Shown here piece after piece: positions 53,582 to 62,243 of a DNA stretch of 64,000 nucleotides; within the stretch, counting starts at the first letter, position 1; every line of letters begins with the position of its first letter. The DNA comes from Hamadaea tsunoensis DSM 44101 (lineage in GTDB: Bacteria > Actinomycetota > Actinomycetes > Mycobacteriales > Micromonosporaceae), in assembly GCF_000428945.1 (NCBI RefSeq), contig NZ_AUAX01000016.1:1-64000 (forward strand), written 5' to 3'. The notes beneath the pieces were generated by a model that saw only the letters and a program-made list of their open reading frames with translations, searched no databases and was not told the origin of the DNA. Made by a program: the position numbers and the translations under genes.

Positions 53582-54952
53582 ATGACCGTGGAGAGCGGCA
53601 ACGATCTGGAGGCCCAGATCGCCGAGTGGCGCGCGTACGTGCACCGGCGGCAGGAGCTGCGGCAGCCGGACGCGGACGAGCTGGAAGACCACCTGCGCGG
53701 CCGGATCGACGATCTGGTGGCGGCCGGGCTGCAACCGGACGAAGCCTTCCTCATCGCCGTCAAACGGATGGGCGCGCTCGACGAACTGTCCCGCGAATTC
53801 GCCCGCGAACACTCCGACCGGCTCTGGAAGCAGCTCGTCCTCTCCGGCGACACCACCACCCCCAGCGGTACGCGTTCCCGCCGCGACATCGCGATCATGG
53901 TGGCCTTCGCCGTGGCGGCCGCGGTGGCGTTCAAGATCCCCGCCCTGTTCGGGCTCGACTGGACCAAGGGCGACGGCGACTTCTACGCCCGCAACCTCGG
54001 GCTGTTCGCGTTCGCCCCGCTCACCGCGTACCTGGCGTACCGGCGGCGGGTCAGCACGAAGACGATCGGCGTACTCGCGGCCGTGTTCGTGGTCGGCGCC
54101 GTGGCGGTCAACGCGTACCCGATGAAGTCTGATGGACAGACCTTGTGGCTGGCGGCGATCCATCTGCCGATAGTGCTGCTGCTCGCGGCGGGCGTCGCCT
54201 ATACGGGCGGTGACTGGCGCAACCAGCAGCGGCGGATGGACTTCATCCGGTTCATCGGCGAAGGCTTGATCTACTACGTGCTGCTCGCCCTCGGCGGCGG
54301 CGTGCTCGTCGCCTTCACCGGCGGGACCTTCGCGGCGATCGGCCTGGAGGCCGGGCCGGTCCTCTTCACCTGGGTGGTGCCGTGCGGCGCGATGGCGGCG
54401 GTCGTGGTCGCCGCCTGGCTGGTCGAGGCCAAGCAGGCGGTGATCGAGAACATGGCGCCGGTCCTGACGAAGGTCTTCACGCCGCTGTTCACCGCGGCGC
54501 TGCTGGCGCTGCTCGTCGGGATCATCTGGACCTCCAACGGCCTGCAGGTCGAGCGTGAAGTGCTGATCCTGTTCGACCTGCTCCTCGTCGTGATCCTCGG
54601 CCTCCTCCTGTACGCGATCTCCGCCCGCGACAGCCTCGCGCCGCCCGGGATCTTCGACAAGCTGCAACTGGCGCTGGTCGGGACGGCGTTGATCGTCGAC
54701 CTGGTGGTACTGGTGACGATCATCGGGCGGATCAGCGAGTTCGGGCTGACGGCCAACAAGACGGCGGCGCTCGGGGAGAACCTGGTACTGCTGGCCAACT
54801 TGGGATGGGCGGCTTGGCTGCTGCTGAGGTTCATCCGGCGGCGCAACGGGTTCGGGGCGTTGGAGCTGTGGCAGACGCGGTACCTCGGAGTGTTCGGGGT
54901 GTGGGCGGCGGTTGTGGTGTTGGCCTTTCCGCCGATCTTCAACTTCGCCTGA
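53582..54952 (+). CDS. Permease-prefix-domain integral membrane protein
   Basis: 456 aa. The N-terminal 'permease prefix' helices (LEAQIAEWRAYVHRRQELRQPDADELEDHLRGR, PDEAFLIAVKRMGALDELSREFAREHSDRLWKQL) are followed by ten or so hydrophobic segments from about residue 100 (IAIMVAFAVAAAVAFKIPAL onward). Related proteins are controlled by the adjacent PadR. Transport function not proven; could be a membrane-stress or lipid-related protein. A strong terminator follows. Confidence 0.85.
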   Translation: MTVESGNDLEAQIAEWRAYVHRRQELRQPDADELEDHLRGRIDDLVAAGLQPDEAFLIAVKRMGALDELSREFAREHSDRLWKQLVLSGDTTTPSGTRSRRDIAIMVAFAVAAAVAFKIPALFGLDWTKGDGDFYARNLGLFAFAPLTAYLAYRRRVSTKTIGVLAAVFVVGAVAVNAYPMKSDGQTLWLAAIHLPIVLLLAAGVAYTGGDWRNQQRRMDFIRFIGEGLIYYVLLALGGGVLVAFTGGTFAAIGLEAGPVLFTWVVPCGAMAAVVVAAWLVEAKQAVIENMAPVLTKVFTPLFTAALLALLVGIIWTSNGLQVEREVLILFDLLLVVILGLLLYAISARDSLAPPGIFDKLQLALVGTALIVDLVVLVTIIGRISEFGLTANKTAALGENLVLLANLGWAAWLLLRFIRRRNGFGALELWQTRYLGVFGVWAAVVVLAFPPIFNFA

Positions 54953-54957
54953 CGGCT

Positions 54958-54991
54958 CTCGGGTGGCGCGGTTGGTGTCGCGCCACCCGAG
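54958..54991 (+). terminator. Terminator of the PadR operon
   Basis: A perfect 13-bp stem CTCGGGTGGCGCG (54958-54970) with its complement (54979-54991) and an 8-nt loop, 5 nt after the stop. Confidence 0.8.
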
Positions 54992-55039
54992 GCCGGCGTT
55001 CCACGGCGGCTTCCGCCCGGTCAGGTCGGTACCGAGGGC

Positions 55040-55237
55040 TCACCCGCGGGACAGGATCCGGTTGATGGCGATCGGCACGGGCCGGTCGAGATCGGCCGAG
55101 CGTTCGCGGCACCATTGCCGGCCGCTGGGCGTCATGGATCCCCAGGAGTCGCGAAGATACCGCCGGATCAGCCAAGGCCGGAGAACCGCCGGCAGTTCCT
55201 CGGGGTACGGGATGCGGTGGCAGGTGTCGGCGATCAT
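55040..55237 (-). CDS. Small hypothetical protein
   Basis: 65 aa from ATG 55237: MIADTCHRIPYPEELPAVLRPW then LIRRYLRDSWGSMTPSGRQWC and RPVPIAINRILSRG. Directly downstream of the lipoprotein gene and in the same direction. The upstream frame stays open only from the lipoprotein stop, with no other start. It may be real or part of a lost gene. Confidence 0.35.
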   Translation of the reverse strand: MIADTCHRIPYPEELPAVLRPWLIRRYLRDSWGSMTPSGRQWCRERSADLDRPVPIAINRILSRG

Positions 55238-55285
55238 CTCGATGCGCCGCCTCGTCTCCGCGTCGTCGCCCTCGGGTGACCGGCG

Positions 55286-56158
55286 TCAGTCAAGGGGCGT
55301 CAGCAGTCCCTCCAGCACGACGACGCCCGAACCGAAGCGCGTGTCGAAGTCCTGCTGCAGGCTCTCCTTCGCGACGTAGACCCCCACCGTGACGACACCG
55401 GAGATGGGCTCGGTGCCGCTGGTGACGACGCCGGGCTCCTTGGTGAGCTCGTCCTGGATCCGGCGCAGTTCCGCCTCGGTGTGCCGGGCCGGCGAGACGC
55501 ACAGCGCGCCGCCCCAGATCTTGCGGAGGTCCGCTTCGTGCCGGGCGAGATCCTTCGTGTACCGGACGTTGAGCACCATCCGCCGCGGATCGTTGTGCGG
55601 TGTCAGGTCGAGGGCCGCGGCGGGCTCGTCGATCCACAGGCCGCCGAAGTCCTTGTCGGCGTTCGCCTTCGCCACGACGTCGTTGAAGGTGGCGTCGGTG
55701 GCGCGGGCGGCGTCGACCGGCTTCCAGCCGCCGGCGGGCGCGGGGCACGGCGTCGTGGACTTCACCTGACCGTCCGGAGTGGACGTCGGCTCGTCAGGCG
55801 TACGCGGAGGCTGCGTCAGCGTGAAGGTCTTGCCGTCGAACGTGCCGACGAGGACGTAGGAGCCCCACTTCGACTTCACCGCCGACTCGTACTTGACGCC
55901 GTCCCAGTGCCAGCCGGCCACGTCCGGGCCGCCGCACTGGGGCGGATAGGAGTCGGCCATCGTCGTGCACAGCTGCGGGCCGTGCTGCGCGTTCTCCAGC
56001 ACCGCGGCGGTGACCTGGAAACGGCCGGTGTAGCCGTCGGGTACGAGGTGCGCCGGCGACACCGTGGGCGCAGGTGCCGGTACGGCGGTGTCGCCGCCGG
56101 CCCGTCCGGCGCAACCGGCCACGAGGAGGACGGCGATCAGAGCAAGACCACGCTTCAT
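55286..56158 (-). CDS. Secreted lipoprotein, function unknown
   Basis: 290 aa; ATG 56158. Lipobox LVAGC (Cys at about residue 16) gives a membrane-anchored lipoprotein. A conserved globular domain follows: YTGRFQVTAAVLENAQHGPQ, CTTMADSYPPQCGGPDVAGW and YVLVGTFDGKTFTLTQPPR. The C-terminal half (VVAKANADKDFGGLWIDEP, RRMVLNVRYTKDLARHEADL, VVTVGVYVAKESLQQDFDTRFG) is a second domain found also in other actinomycete lipoproteins. Cys pairs suggest disulphides. Role unknown. Confidence 0.8.
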   Translation of the reverse strand: MKRGLALIAVLLVAGCAGRAGGDTAVPAPAPTVSPAHLVPDGYTGRFQVTAAVLENAQHGPQLCTTMADSYPPQCGGPDVAGWHWDGVKYESAVKSKWGSYVLVGTFDGKTFTLTQPPRTPDEPTSTPDGQVKSTTPCPAPAGGWKPVDAARATDATFNDVVAKANADKDFGGLWIDEPAAALDLTPHNDPRRMVLNVRYTKDLARHEADLRKIWGGALCVSPARHTEAELRRIQDELTKEPGVVTSGTEPISGVVTVGVYVAKESLQQDFDTRFGSGVVVLEGLLTPLD

Positions 56159-56227
56159 GCCCGGTACGACTCCAGGCATGAGCAGACGGTTCCCGGGGTT
56201 CCCGGCGCCCGCACTGGATCGACAATC

Positions 56228-56271
56228 TTGACATTGCCGAGGCCGGGCGGCATCCTCCTGGAAACGTTTCC
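56228..56271 (+). promoter_or_regulatory. Cellulase promoter with LacI-type operator
   Basis: TTGACA (56228-56233) is a good -35; the -10 would lie near 56250. GGAAACGTTTCC (56260-56271) is a perfect palindrome of the LacI/CebR style, placed at the start of transcription and 14 nt before the cellulase ATG. Confidence 0.7.
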
Positions 56272-56285
56272 GACCTGGAGGTGCC

Positions 56286-57677
56286 ATGCAACGCCCCCGT
56301 ACGCTCCGCACCGCGCTGGCCCTGGCCGCCGCGAGCGCCCTGGTCCTGCTCCCGGCGACACCGGCCGCGGCCTCGACCGAGGTCGTCGTCAACGGCACGT
56401 TCGCCAACGGGACCGCCGGCTGGTGGAACTCGGCCAACACCGCCGTGTCCGTCGACACCGGACGGTTGAAGGCGGTCGTCACCGGCGGGACGGCGAACCC
56501 GTGGGACGCCCAGGTCGGGCAGAGCAGCGTACCGCTGCAGAGCGGGGTGGCCTACGTGCTCTCGTTCGACGCGTCGGCCTCGGCGGCGGTCACCGCGCGT
56601 ACGGTCGTGCAGCTCGGCGCGTCCCCCTACACGGGCACGCTCAACCAGGCCATCGCGCTCACCACCACGGCCAAGCACTTCAGTTTCGCGTTCACCTCGA
56701 CCCTCACCACCACCGCCGGCCAGGTGCTGTTCCAGCTCGGCGGCGGCTCGGGCTACACGTTCTATGTGGACAATGTGTCGCTGCTGGCCGGTCCCAACCC
56801 GATCGGCCTCACCAGCGGCTTCTACGTCGACCCGAACTCCAACCCCGCCACCTGGGTCGCGGCCAACCCGGCCGACTCGCGCGCCGCCACCATCCAGGCC
56901 GGCATCGCGAGCAAGCCCATGGCCCGCTGGTTCGGCAACTGGAGCGGCGACATCACCACCGCCGTCGCCGGCTTCGTCGGCGCCGCGGACACCGCCGACA
57001 AACTGCCGATCCTGGTCGCGTACAACATTCCGGGCCGGGACGCCTGCGGTGGGCAGTCCGGCGGCGGCGCCGGGTCGGTCGCCGCGTACAAGACCTGGAT
57101 CGCCGCGTTCGCCAACGCCATCGGCAACCGCCCGGCGATCGTCGTCCTCGAACCCGACGCCCTCGGCGACTTCAGCTGCATGGACACCGCGGCCATCGCG
57201 GCCCGCAACGACATGCTCGTGTACGCGACGCAGCAGTTCCGCGACCACGCCACCAACACGTGGGCGTACCTCGACGGCGGCAACGCCGGCTGGGTGGCGG
57301 CCGACACGATGGCCCAGCGGCTGTACGCGGCCGGCGTCGGCAACGTGCGCGGCTTCTCGCTCAACGTCTCGAACTACTACACGACCGCCGAGACGACCAC
57401 GTACGGCAACTCCGTCAACAGCAGCCTGCAGACGCGGTACGCGTACACGAAGCCCTATGTCATCGACACGAGCCGCAACGGCAACGGCGGCAACGGGCAG
57501 TGGTGCAACCCGGCGGGCCGCAAGCTCGGCGCGGTGAGCCAGGTCGGCGGCGGCGCCGAACTGCTGCTGTGGGTGAAGGTGCCCGGGGACTCCGACGGGC
57601 AGTGCGGGATCGCGCCGACGGTGCCGGCGGGGACGTTCAGCGCGGACCTCGCGGTGCACCTCATCACCGGAGTCTGA
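56286..57677 (+). CDS. Secreted GH6 endoglucanase with N-terminal carbohydrate-binding domain
   Basis: 463 aa; ATG 56286 with TGGAGG upstream. Signal peptide 1-29 (ALALAAASALVLLPATPAAA). Residues 30-160 form a CBM4/9-like beta domain (VVVNGTFANGTAGWWNSANT, GSGYTFYVDNVSLLAGPNP). GH6 catalytic domain: YNIPGRDACGGQSGG, IVVLEPDALGDFSCM (catalytic Asp), FSLNVSNYYTT, YVIDTSRNGNG and WVKVPGDSDGQCG. Acts outside the cell on cellulose. Its own transcript, likely repressed through the GGAAACGTTTCC operator until cello-oligosaccharides are present. Confidence 0.94.
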   Translation: MQRPRTLRTALALAAASALVLLPATPAAASTEVVVNGTFANGTAGWWNSANTAVSVDTGRLKAVVTGGTANPWDAQVGQSSVPLQSGVAYVLSFDASASAAVTARTVVQLGASPYTGTLNQAIALTTTAKHFSFAFTSTLTTTAGQVLFQLGGGSGYTFYVDNVSLLAGPNPIGLTSGFYVDPNSNPATWVAANPADSRAATIQAGIASKPMARWFGNWSGDITTAVAGFVGAADTADKLPILVAYNIPGRDACGGQSGGGAGSVAAYKTWIAAFANAIGNRPAIVVLEPDALGDFSCMDTAAIAARNDMLVYATQQFRDHATNTWAYLDGGNAGWVAADTMAQRLYAAGVGNVRGFSLNVSNYYTTAETTTYGNSVNSSLQTRYAYTKPYVIDTSRNGNGGNGQWCNPAGRKLGAVSQVGGGAELLLWVKVPGDSDGQCGIAPTVPAGTFSADLAVHLITGV

Positions 57678-57689
57678 CCGGACCTCCCA

Positions 57690-57721
57690 GGGGCCGGCCG
57701 CGCGGGTACGCGGCCGGCCCC
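57690..57721. terminator. Bidirectional terminator
   Basis: A perfect 13-bp GC stem (57690-57702 with 57709-57721) and a 6-nt loop, between the convergent GH6 and penicillin-binding genes. Confidence 0.8.
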
Positions 57722-57727
57722 CGAGCG

Positions 57728-59821
57728 TTACCGGGCGACCCCGTTCGCGCCGGGGAAGTCGTCGCGGCCGACGTGCGCGGGGTCGGCGAGCTTCTCCGGC
57801 GCCATACCCTTCGCCTCGCTGTACGCCGACACGAAACCCGACCAGATCCGGTACGGCGCACCGTTTCCGGTGACCGCCCCGCCTCCGACGGGGTCGACGA
57901 CGCCCACCGATCCGGCCGCGTTGCCGGTCCAGACGGCCACGGTGAGCTGCCGGGTGAACCCGACCGTCCACGCGTCGGAGTTGAGCGCGGCGTCGTCGGT
58001 GGCGGTCCAGGATCCCGTCTGCACGGCGATCGGGCGGCCGTGCGCGGCGGCCTGGAACCCGTGCGCCTGCGCGGTCTGCCCCATGGCGTAGGTGACGTCG
58101 TCGGCGACCTGGCGGCGGACCGCCTGTACCGGCCGGAGCCGCTCGCCGGCGCCGGGGACGATCCTGAACTCGCCGGTCACCGTGTCCTTCCGCTCGACCT
58201 TGAACACGAAGTGCGGCGCGTTGTACCGGCCGCCGTTCGCGATCGTCGCCACGCCCGCGGCGTTGTCCAGCACGGTGACCGGATACGCGCCATAGCCCAC
58301 GGGACGGTCGAACGGCGCGCGCGCCGTGTCGTCCTGCGCCGAGCCTGAGCCGAGCATCTCGCGGCCCTCGGCCGTCCACATTCTGGTGATGCCGGCTCGC
58401 TGGGCGGTCTTCACGATCGTGCCCGGGCCGATCTGGCGGGCCACCCAGTAGAACGGCACGTTGTAGCCGGCGGTGAAGCTCTCCTGGAGACTGCAGTAGT
58501 CGGCGCAGGGAGCGGCGGTGCTGTTGCCGATCTTCGCGCCTTCCTCGGTGGTGAAGGCCGCGCCCCGCCAGCGGGACTTCAGGGAGGCGCCGGACTCCAG
58601 CGCCGCGGCGAGGGAGTAGACCTCCATGGTCGCTCCGGCGGGATGCCCGCCGAACGAACCCTTCGGGCCGCCGACGTTGAGGCCGGCGACGTCCGTACCC
58701 GTGCCGTCCAACCCGCCGTAGTACGCCAGGACCCGGCCGGTTGCGTTGTCGAGGACGACCCCGGCGGCCTGCAGGTCCTGGCCTACCGCCGCTTTCCGGC
58801 CGGCGAGCTGCGAGCCGGGCAGATCAGGCCGGGATTGCGTCTCCAGCAGCGCCTGCGCCTGCGGGTCGATCGACGTGGTGATCCGGTAGCCGCCGGTCCG
58901 CAGTTCGTCGGGGGAGATGCCCTGCGCCGCCAGCTCCGCGAACACGTAGTTCAGGACGTTGCCGGTCGCCTTGCCGGCTGGCGTACCCGGCTCGATCTTG
59001 ATACCCCACTGAGCGGCCGAGGACACCGTGGCGGCGTCGCGTACCTGCGGGAGCTGGAGCTGGTCGCGTTCGGCGGCGGTGAGCCAGCCTTTGTCCACCA
59101 TGGAGTCGAGTACATAGGTCCACCGCGCTTTGGCCTCCGCGGGATGGGCCTGCGGATCGTAGATGCTCGGCCCGGCCTGATCGCCATAGGGCGCCTTGAT
59201 GATGCCGCCGAGCACGGCCGCCTCCGCGACGGTCAGGTCCCTCGCGCTCTTGCCGAAGTAGGCTTCCGCCGCCTTCTCCACACCGACCGCGCCCCGGCCG
59301 AATTCGACCAGGTTGAGGAAGAAGCCGAGGATCTCCAGTTTCGTGTACTTGTCCTCCAGCTTCCGGGCCAGGATTACCTCGCGCAGCTTGACGCTGTTCG
59401 AGTCGTCCGAAGCCTGCGTCGCCAGCCGGATGTACTCCCGCGTGAGCGTCGACGCCGTCGCGGAGCCCTCGAAGAAGTCCTTGTCCTCACCGGCGATCAG
59501 CGCCTGGCGTACCTTCTCGGGCAGGATGTCCATCGGGATCACCGACCGGTTCTCGGTGCCGAGCTGCGCCAGCTGCGTCGTCCCGTCGGCCGCGAAGATC
59601 GTCGTCACCTGCGGGACCGGCAGGCTCTCCGGCAGAAGCTCGTCGATGCTGTCGACGTACAGGGTCCCCGCGACCGCTCCCCCGGCGAGGAGCACCACCA
59701 GCACCGTCAACGCCACCAGCAGGGTCTTGCGCCTGCTGCGCCGTTTCCGCGTACGCACCGGGTGGGACTCGAGCACGTCCGCGTCGGGCGCGGGCTGATT
59801 GTTGTCGGCATCGGACGTCAT
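57728..59821 (-). CDS. Class A penicillin-binding-protein homologue with substituted catalytic motifs
   Basis: 697 aa, one membrane anchor (residues 33-54). GT51-like domain: ALIAGEDKDFFEG (Glu112 kept), but the block holding GGSTITQQ is shortened and reads ASTLTREY; KLREVILARKLEDKYTK and FGRGAVGVEKAAEAYFGKSARDLT are normal. Transpeptidase domain (350-690) is well preserved in framework (VVLDNATGRVLAYYGGLDG, YSLAAALESGASLKSRW, NSDAWTVGF), but the active-site SxxK is A397/E400 (PAGATMEVY), SxN is G452-Y-N454, and KTG is Q601-T-G. All three motifs have lost their key residue. The frame is intact, so a non-enzymatic role is likely. Confidence 0.9.
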   Translation of the reverse strand: MTSDADNNQPAPDADVLESHPVRTRKRRSRRKTLLVALTVLVVLLAGGAVAGTLYVDSIDELLPESLPVPQVTTIFAADGTTQLAQLGTENRSVIPMDILPEKVRQALIAGEDKDFFEGSATASTLTREYIRLATQASDDSNSVKLREVILARKLEDKYTKLEILGFFLNLVEFGRGAVGVEKAAEAYFGKSARDLTVAEAAVLGGIIKAPYGDQAGPSIYDPQAHPAEAKARWTYVLDSMVDKGWLTAAERDQLQLPQVRDAATVSSAAQWGIKIEPGTPAGKATGNVLNYVFAELAAQGISPDELRTGGYRITTSIDPQAQALLETQSRPDLPGSQLAGRKAAVGQDLQAAGVVLDNATGRVLAYYGGLDGTGTDVAGLNVGGPKGSFGGHPAGATMEVYSLAAALESGASLKSRWRGAAFTTEEGAKIGNSTAAPCADYCSLQESFTAGYNVPFYWVARQIGPGTIVKTAQRAGITRMWTAEGREMLGSGSAQDDTARAPFDRPVGYGAYPVTVLDNAAGVATIANGGRYNAPHFVFKVERKDTVTGEFRIVPGAGERLRPVQAVRRQVADDVTYAMGQTAQAHGFQAAAHGRPIAVQTGSWTATDDAALNSDAWTVGFTRQLTVAVWTGNAAGSVGVVDPVGGGAVTGNGAPYRIWSGFVSAYSEAKGMAPEKLADPAHVGRDDFPGANGVAR

Positions 59822-60012
59822 GCGTCATCCCGTTCTGTCAGGGGCGGGGTACCGCCGCCGCAGAGGGTCGTATCGCCCTCGTATCGATATGGCCGAGCCT
59901 GTGCACCCCCGGGATTCTGCCGCAGAGTCCGCCGCGCCGCCGCCCCATAGGTCCGTCCACATCGGTGATGACGCTTCGGCAGGACGCCGACGTTACGTCC
60001 GTTCCCACCTGT

Positions 60013-60855
60013 TCACAGCGCGCCTGGAAGCTCCGACGCGACCGCCGGGAACAGCCGAGCCTCGCTCAGGATTCTCGGCACATCCAAGCTCAGCAGTTCC
60101 GCTGCGGAATAGCGGTCGAGAAGCCGCGTACACCAGCGGTCTCCGGCGTAGTACCCACAGCGCTGCGGCAGACCACCGGAACCGCTCGGGTTCCCGCTGA
60201 AGAAACGCTCCCCCGCGGCTTCCGGCTGGTCGAGTGCCGCCGTAAGACCGTCGACGATCGCCGGCCAAGCCCGCTCACACGCCGCCGGCCAGTCTTCGCC
60301 TTCGGCCCCCAGCCCGAGGTACGCGAGATCGGGCAGCCCTGCCGCGTACCGCCGGGACAAGGCGGTGGCGATGCCCTCGGCGAACAGCCACGTACCGACC
60401 CGCAGATCGCGTTCCAGATCGAGTCTTCCGAGATGAGCCACGTGTACGAGTTCGTGACTGATCAGCACGCGGTCGACCGGCGCGGCAGGCAGCGACTCCA
60501 GCGCCACGAAGAGTGCCGCCCGGCCACGGAACGAAGTCGTCCAGGCGTTGGATGTGCCGTAGCCGACCAGCAGGACCGCCGCCGGATCCGCGTCCGGAAG
60601 GAGGCGGTCGGCGTACAGGCGGCCCGCGACCTCGCCGATGAGGTCACGGGCGCGGCCTTCCGCCTGAGCGATCCGCTCCAGCACCTCGCCGGCCCGCTCG
60701 ACGCCGCGGTGCCGGAGCGCCGGATCACCCGCGGCGCGGTGATACACCTCGAAGACGTCCGGGTACGCGGCCTCGTAGCCGTCCACCCAGTCCGCCTCGG
60801 TACGCGGCCCCGAGGCCCAGCGGCGAAACGCGTCTACAGTGGATACGACGGGCAC
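60013..60855 (-). CDS. Gluzincin-type metalloprotease-like protein (HELVH)
   Basis: 280 aa. Zinc motif VLISHELVHVAHLG (HExxH, about residue 134) followed by LFAEGIATALSRRY, whose Glu is the usual third ligand, the layout of DUF2268-type and related gluzincins. N-terminus FRRWASGPRTEADWVDGYEA, no signal peptide. Peptidase activity is inferred from the motif. Isolated, with a divergent region of under 50 nt from nothing coding on the right. Confidence 0.75.
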   Translation of the reverse strand: MPVVSTVDAFRRWASGPRTEADWVDGYEAAYPDVFEVYHRAAGDPALRHRGVERAGEVLERIAQAEGRARDLIGEVAGRLYADRLLPDADPAAVLLVGYGTSNAWTTSFRGRAALFVALESLPAAPVDRVLISHELVHVAHLGRLDLERDLRVGTWLFAEGIATALSRRYAAGLPDLAYLGLGAEGEDWPAACERAWPAIVDGLTAALDQPEAAGERFFSGNPSGSGGLPQRCGYYAGDRWCTRLLDRYSAAELLSLDVPRILSEARLFPAVASELPGAL

Positions 60856-60899
60856 GATGCGACACTACCCTGCCGGATCGAACCGCCCGGATCACATGG

Positions 60900-61406
60900 T
60901 CAGCGGAGGTCGCGGCGCATCGCCGTACGCGGCCAGCGGTCGAGTCCCAGCGCGATCTCTCGATCCCGGATCACCCGCAGCCCGGGAGTCAGCTCGTCGT
61001 CGCCGATCCGGTGGAATCCGTGCCGCTCGTAGTACGGCGCGTTCCAGGGCACGTCGACGAAGGTGGTCAGGGTCAACGCCGGCAGGGCGTCGGCGACCGC
61101 CCGCGCAGCGACCGCGGCCAGCAGCGCCGCCCCGAACCCCCGCCGTCCGTGCGACGGGAGGACCGAGATCTGCTCGATGTGCAGGCAGCCGTCGACCGGC
61201 TCGGCGATCAGGTAGCCGACGGCCGTTCCCGCCGCCGTGGCCGCCCACGCGTACCCCTCGGCCTGATGGCGGGCCAGCACCTCCAACGGAAGTGCCTCGT
61301 AGCCGGCGATCTCAGGCATGCCGATGTCCACGAACAACCGGCCGGCCTCGACCTCGATCTCCCGAAAGACGGGCAGGTCAGTCGCGTACGCGAGCCGAAT
61401 CTCCAT
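60900..61406 (-). CDS. GNAT-family N-acetyltransferase
   Basis: 168 aa from ATG 61406. GNAT core: LRLAYATDLPVFREIEVEAG-like N-terminus (MEIRLAYATDLPVF), GTAVGYLIAEPVDGCLHIEQISVLPSHGRRGFGAALL (motif A, RRGFGA) and VPWNAPYYERHGFHRIGDDEL (motif B). Typical small-molecule or protein N-acetyltransferase; substrate unknown. Divergent from the P-loop kinase gene, sharing a 54-bp gap. Confidence 0.92.
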   Translation of the reverse strand: MEIRLAYATDLPVFREIEVEAGRLFVDIGMPEIAGYEALPLEVLARHQAEGYAWAATAAGTAVGYLIAEPVDGCLHIEQISVLPSHGRRGFGAALLAAVAARAVADALPALTLTTFVDVPWNAPYYERHGFHRIGDDELTPGLRVIRDREIALGLDRWPRTAMRRDLR

Positions 61407-61460
61407 GGGCGCATGGTAGTCGGACCGCGTACGCCTGCCGGACTGTCGAAGAATGAGACA

Positions 61461-62054
61461 GTGAACGACATACAGGCGGATCCGGCACCCACCCTGTTCT
61501 TGATGGTCGGCCTTCCCGGGTCCGGGAAGACCGTGCGAGCGCGGGAGCTGGCGGCCGAGCGCGGCGCCCTGCGGCTCACCGCCGACGACTGGGCGCTCTC
61601 CATACTCGGCCGGGAAGACCGGCACCAGGCCCGGCCTGGCGGCATGCGGTGGCTGCTGGAGGGCCGGCTCATCGCGCTGGCCGTCGACGCCCTGCGCCTG
61701 CGGCTCAGCGTCGTTCTTGACTTCGGACTCTGGTCGCGCGACGAACGCTCCGCCCTGCGCTGGATCGCCGCGTCAGTGGGAGCGTCGTGTGAAATCGTGT
61801 ACCTGCCGGTGGAACGCGAGGTGCAGTGGAGCCGGATTCAGCACCGCTGGAAACACACGCCGGAGCAGACTTTCCCCATGGCCGAGGCGGAGCTCGACCC
61901 CTGGAGAGAGCAGTTCGAGGTCCCCGGCGCGGACGAGCTCTCCGGTTCGTCTCCGCCTTCTCCGCCGCCCGGAGATGAGAGCTGGTTTGACTGGGCGCAA
62001 CGTTTCTGGCCCTCTCTCGCTCAAGGCTTAAACGGGCGACTCCCCGAGAGATAA
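61461..62054 (+). CDS. P-loop kinase-like ATPase (AAA_33 type)
   Basis: 197 aa from GTG 61461. Walker A MVGLPGSGKTVRARELA (residues 15-31), then RLTADDWALSIL (D-x-W lid), RLIALAVDALRLRLSVVLDFGLWSRDER (Walker B-like) and VYLPVEREVQWSRIQHRW (substrate/lid arginines). Similar proteins phosphorylate small molecules or antibiotics (chloramphenicol/zeta-like kinases); which one is not clear. Stands alone. Confidence 0.88.
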   Translation: MNDIQADPAPTLFLMVGLPGSGKTVRARELAAERGALRLTADDWALSILGREDRHQARPGGMRWLLEGRLIALAVDALRLRLSVVLDFGLWSRDERSALRWIAASVGASCEIVYLPVEREVQWSRIQHRWKHTPEQTFPMAEAELDPWREQFEVPGADELSGSSPPSPPPGDESWFDWAQRFWPSLAQGLNGRLPER

Positions 62055-62243
62055 CCCGCTGTCGCGGAGATGGTCATCGGCCTGGGCGCACCGACCCACG
62101 TAATCCGACTTGAGGCCCGTATCCCGATTCCATCTCGCGGGACGGAAACCGGAAAACGGGGCAGGTATCTCCGTCTGGCCATCGATCGACCGGCGGGCCG
62201 AGAAGAATCATCTGTCTGCCTGCCGGGCGTTGGGAGGAAACCC

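Noticed and set aside
55481-58379. Very long open frames on both strands around the cellulase and lipoprotein genes
   Set aside because: They cross several real genes in other frames and carry no recognisable sequence.
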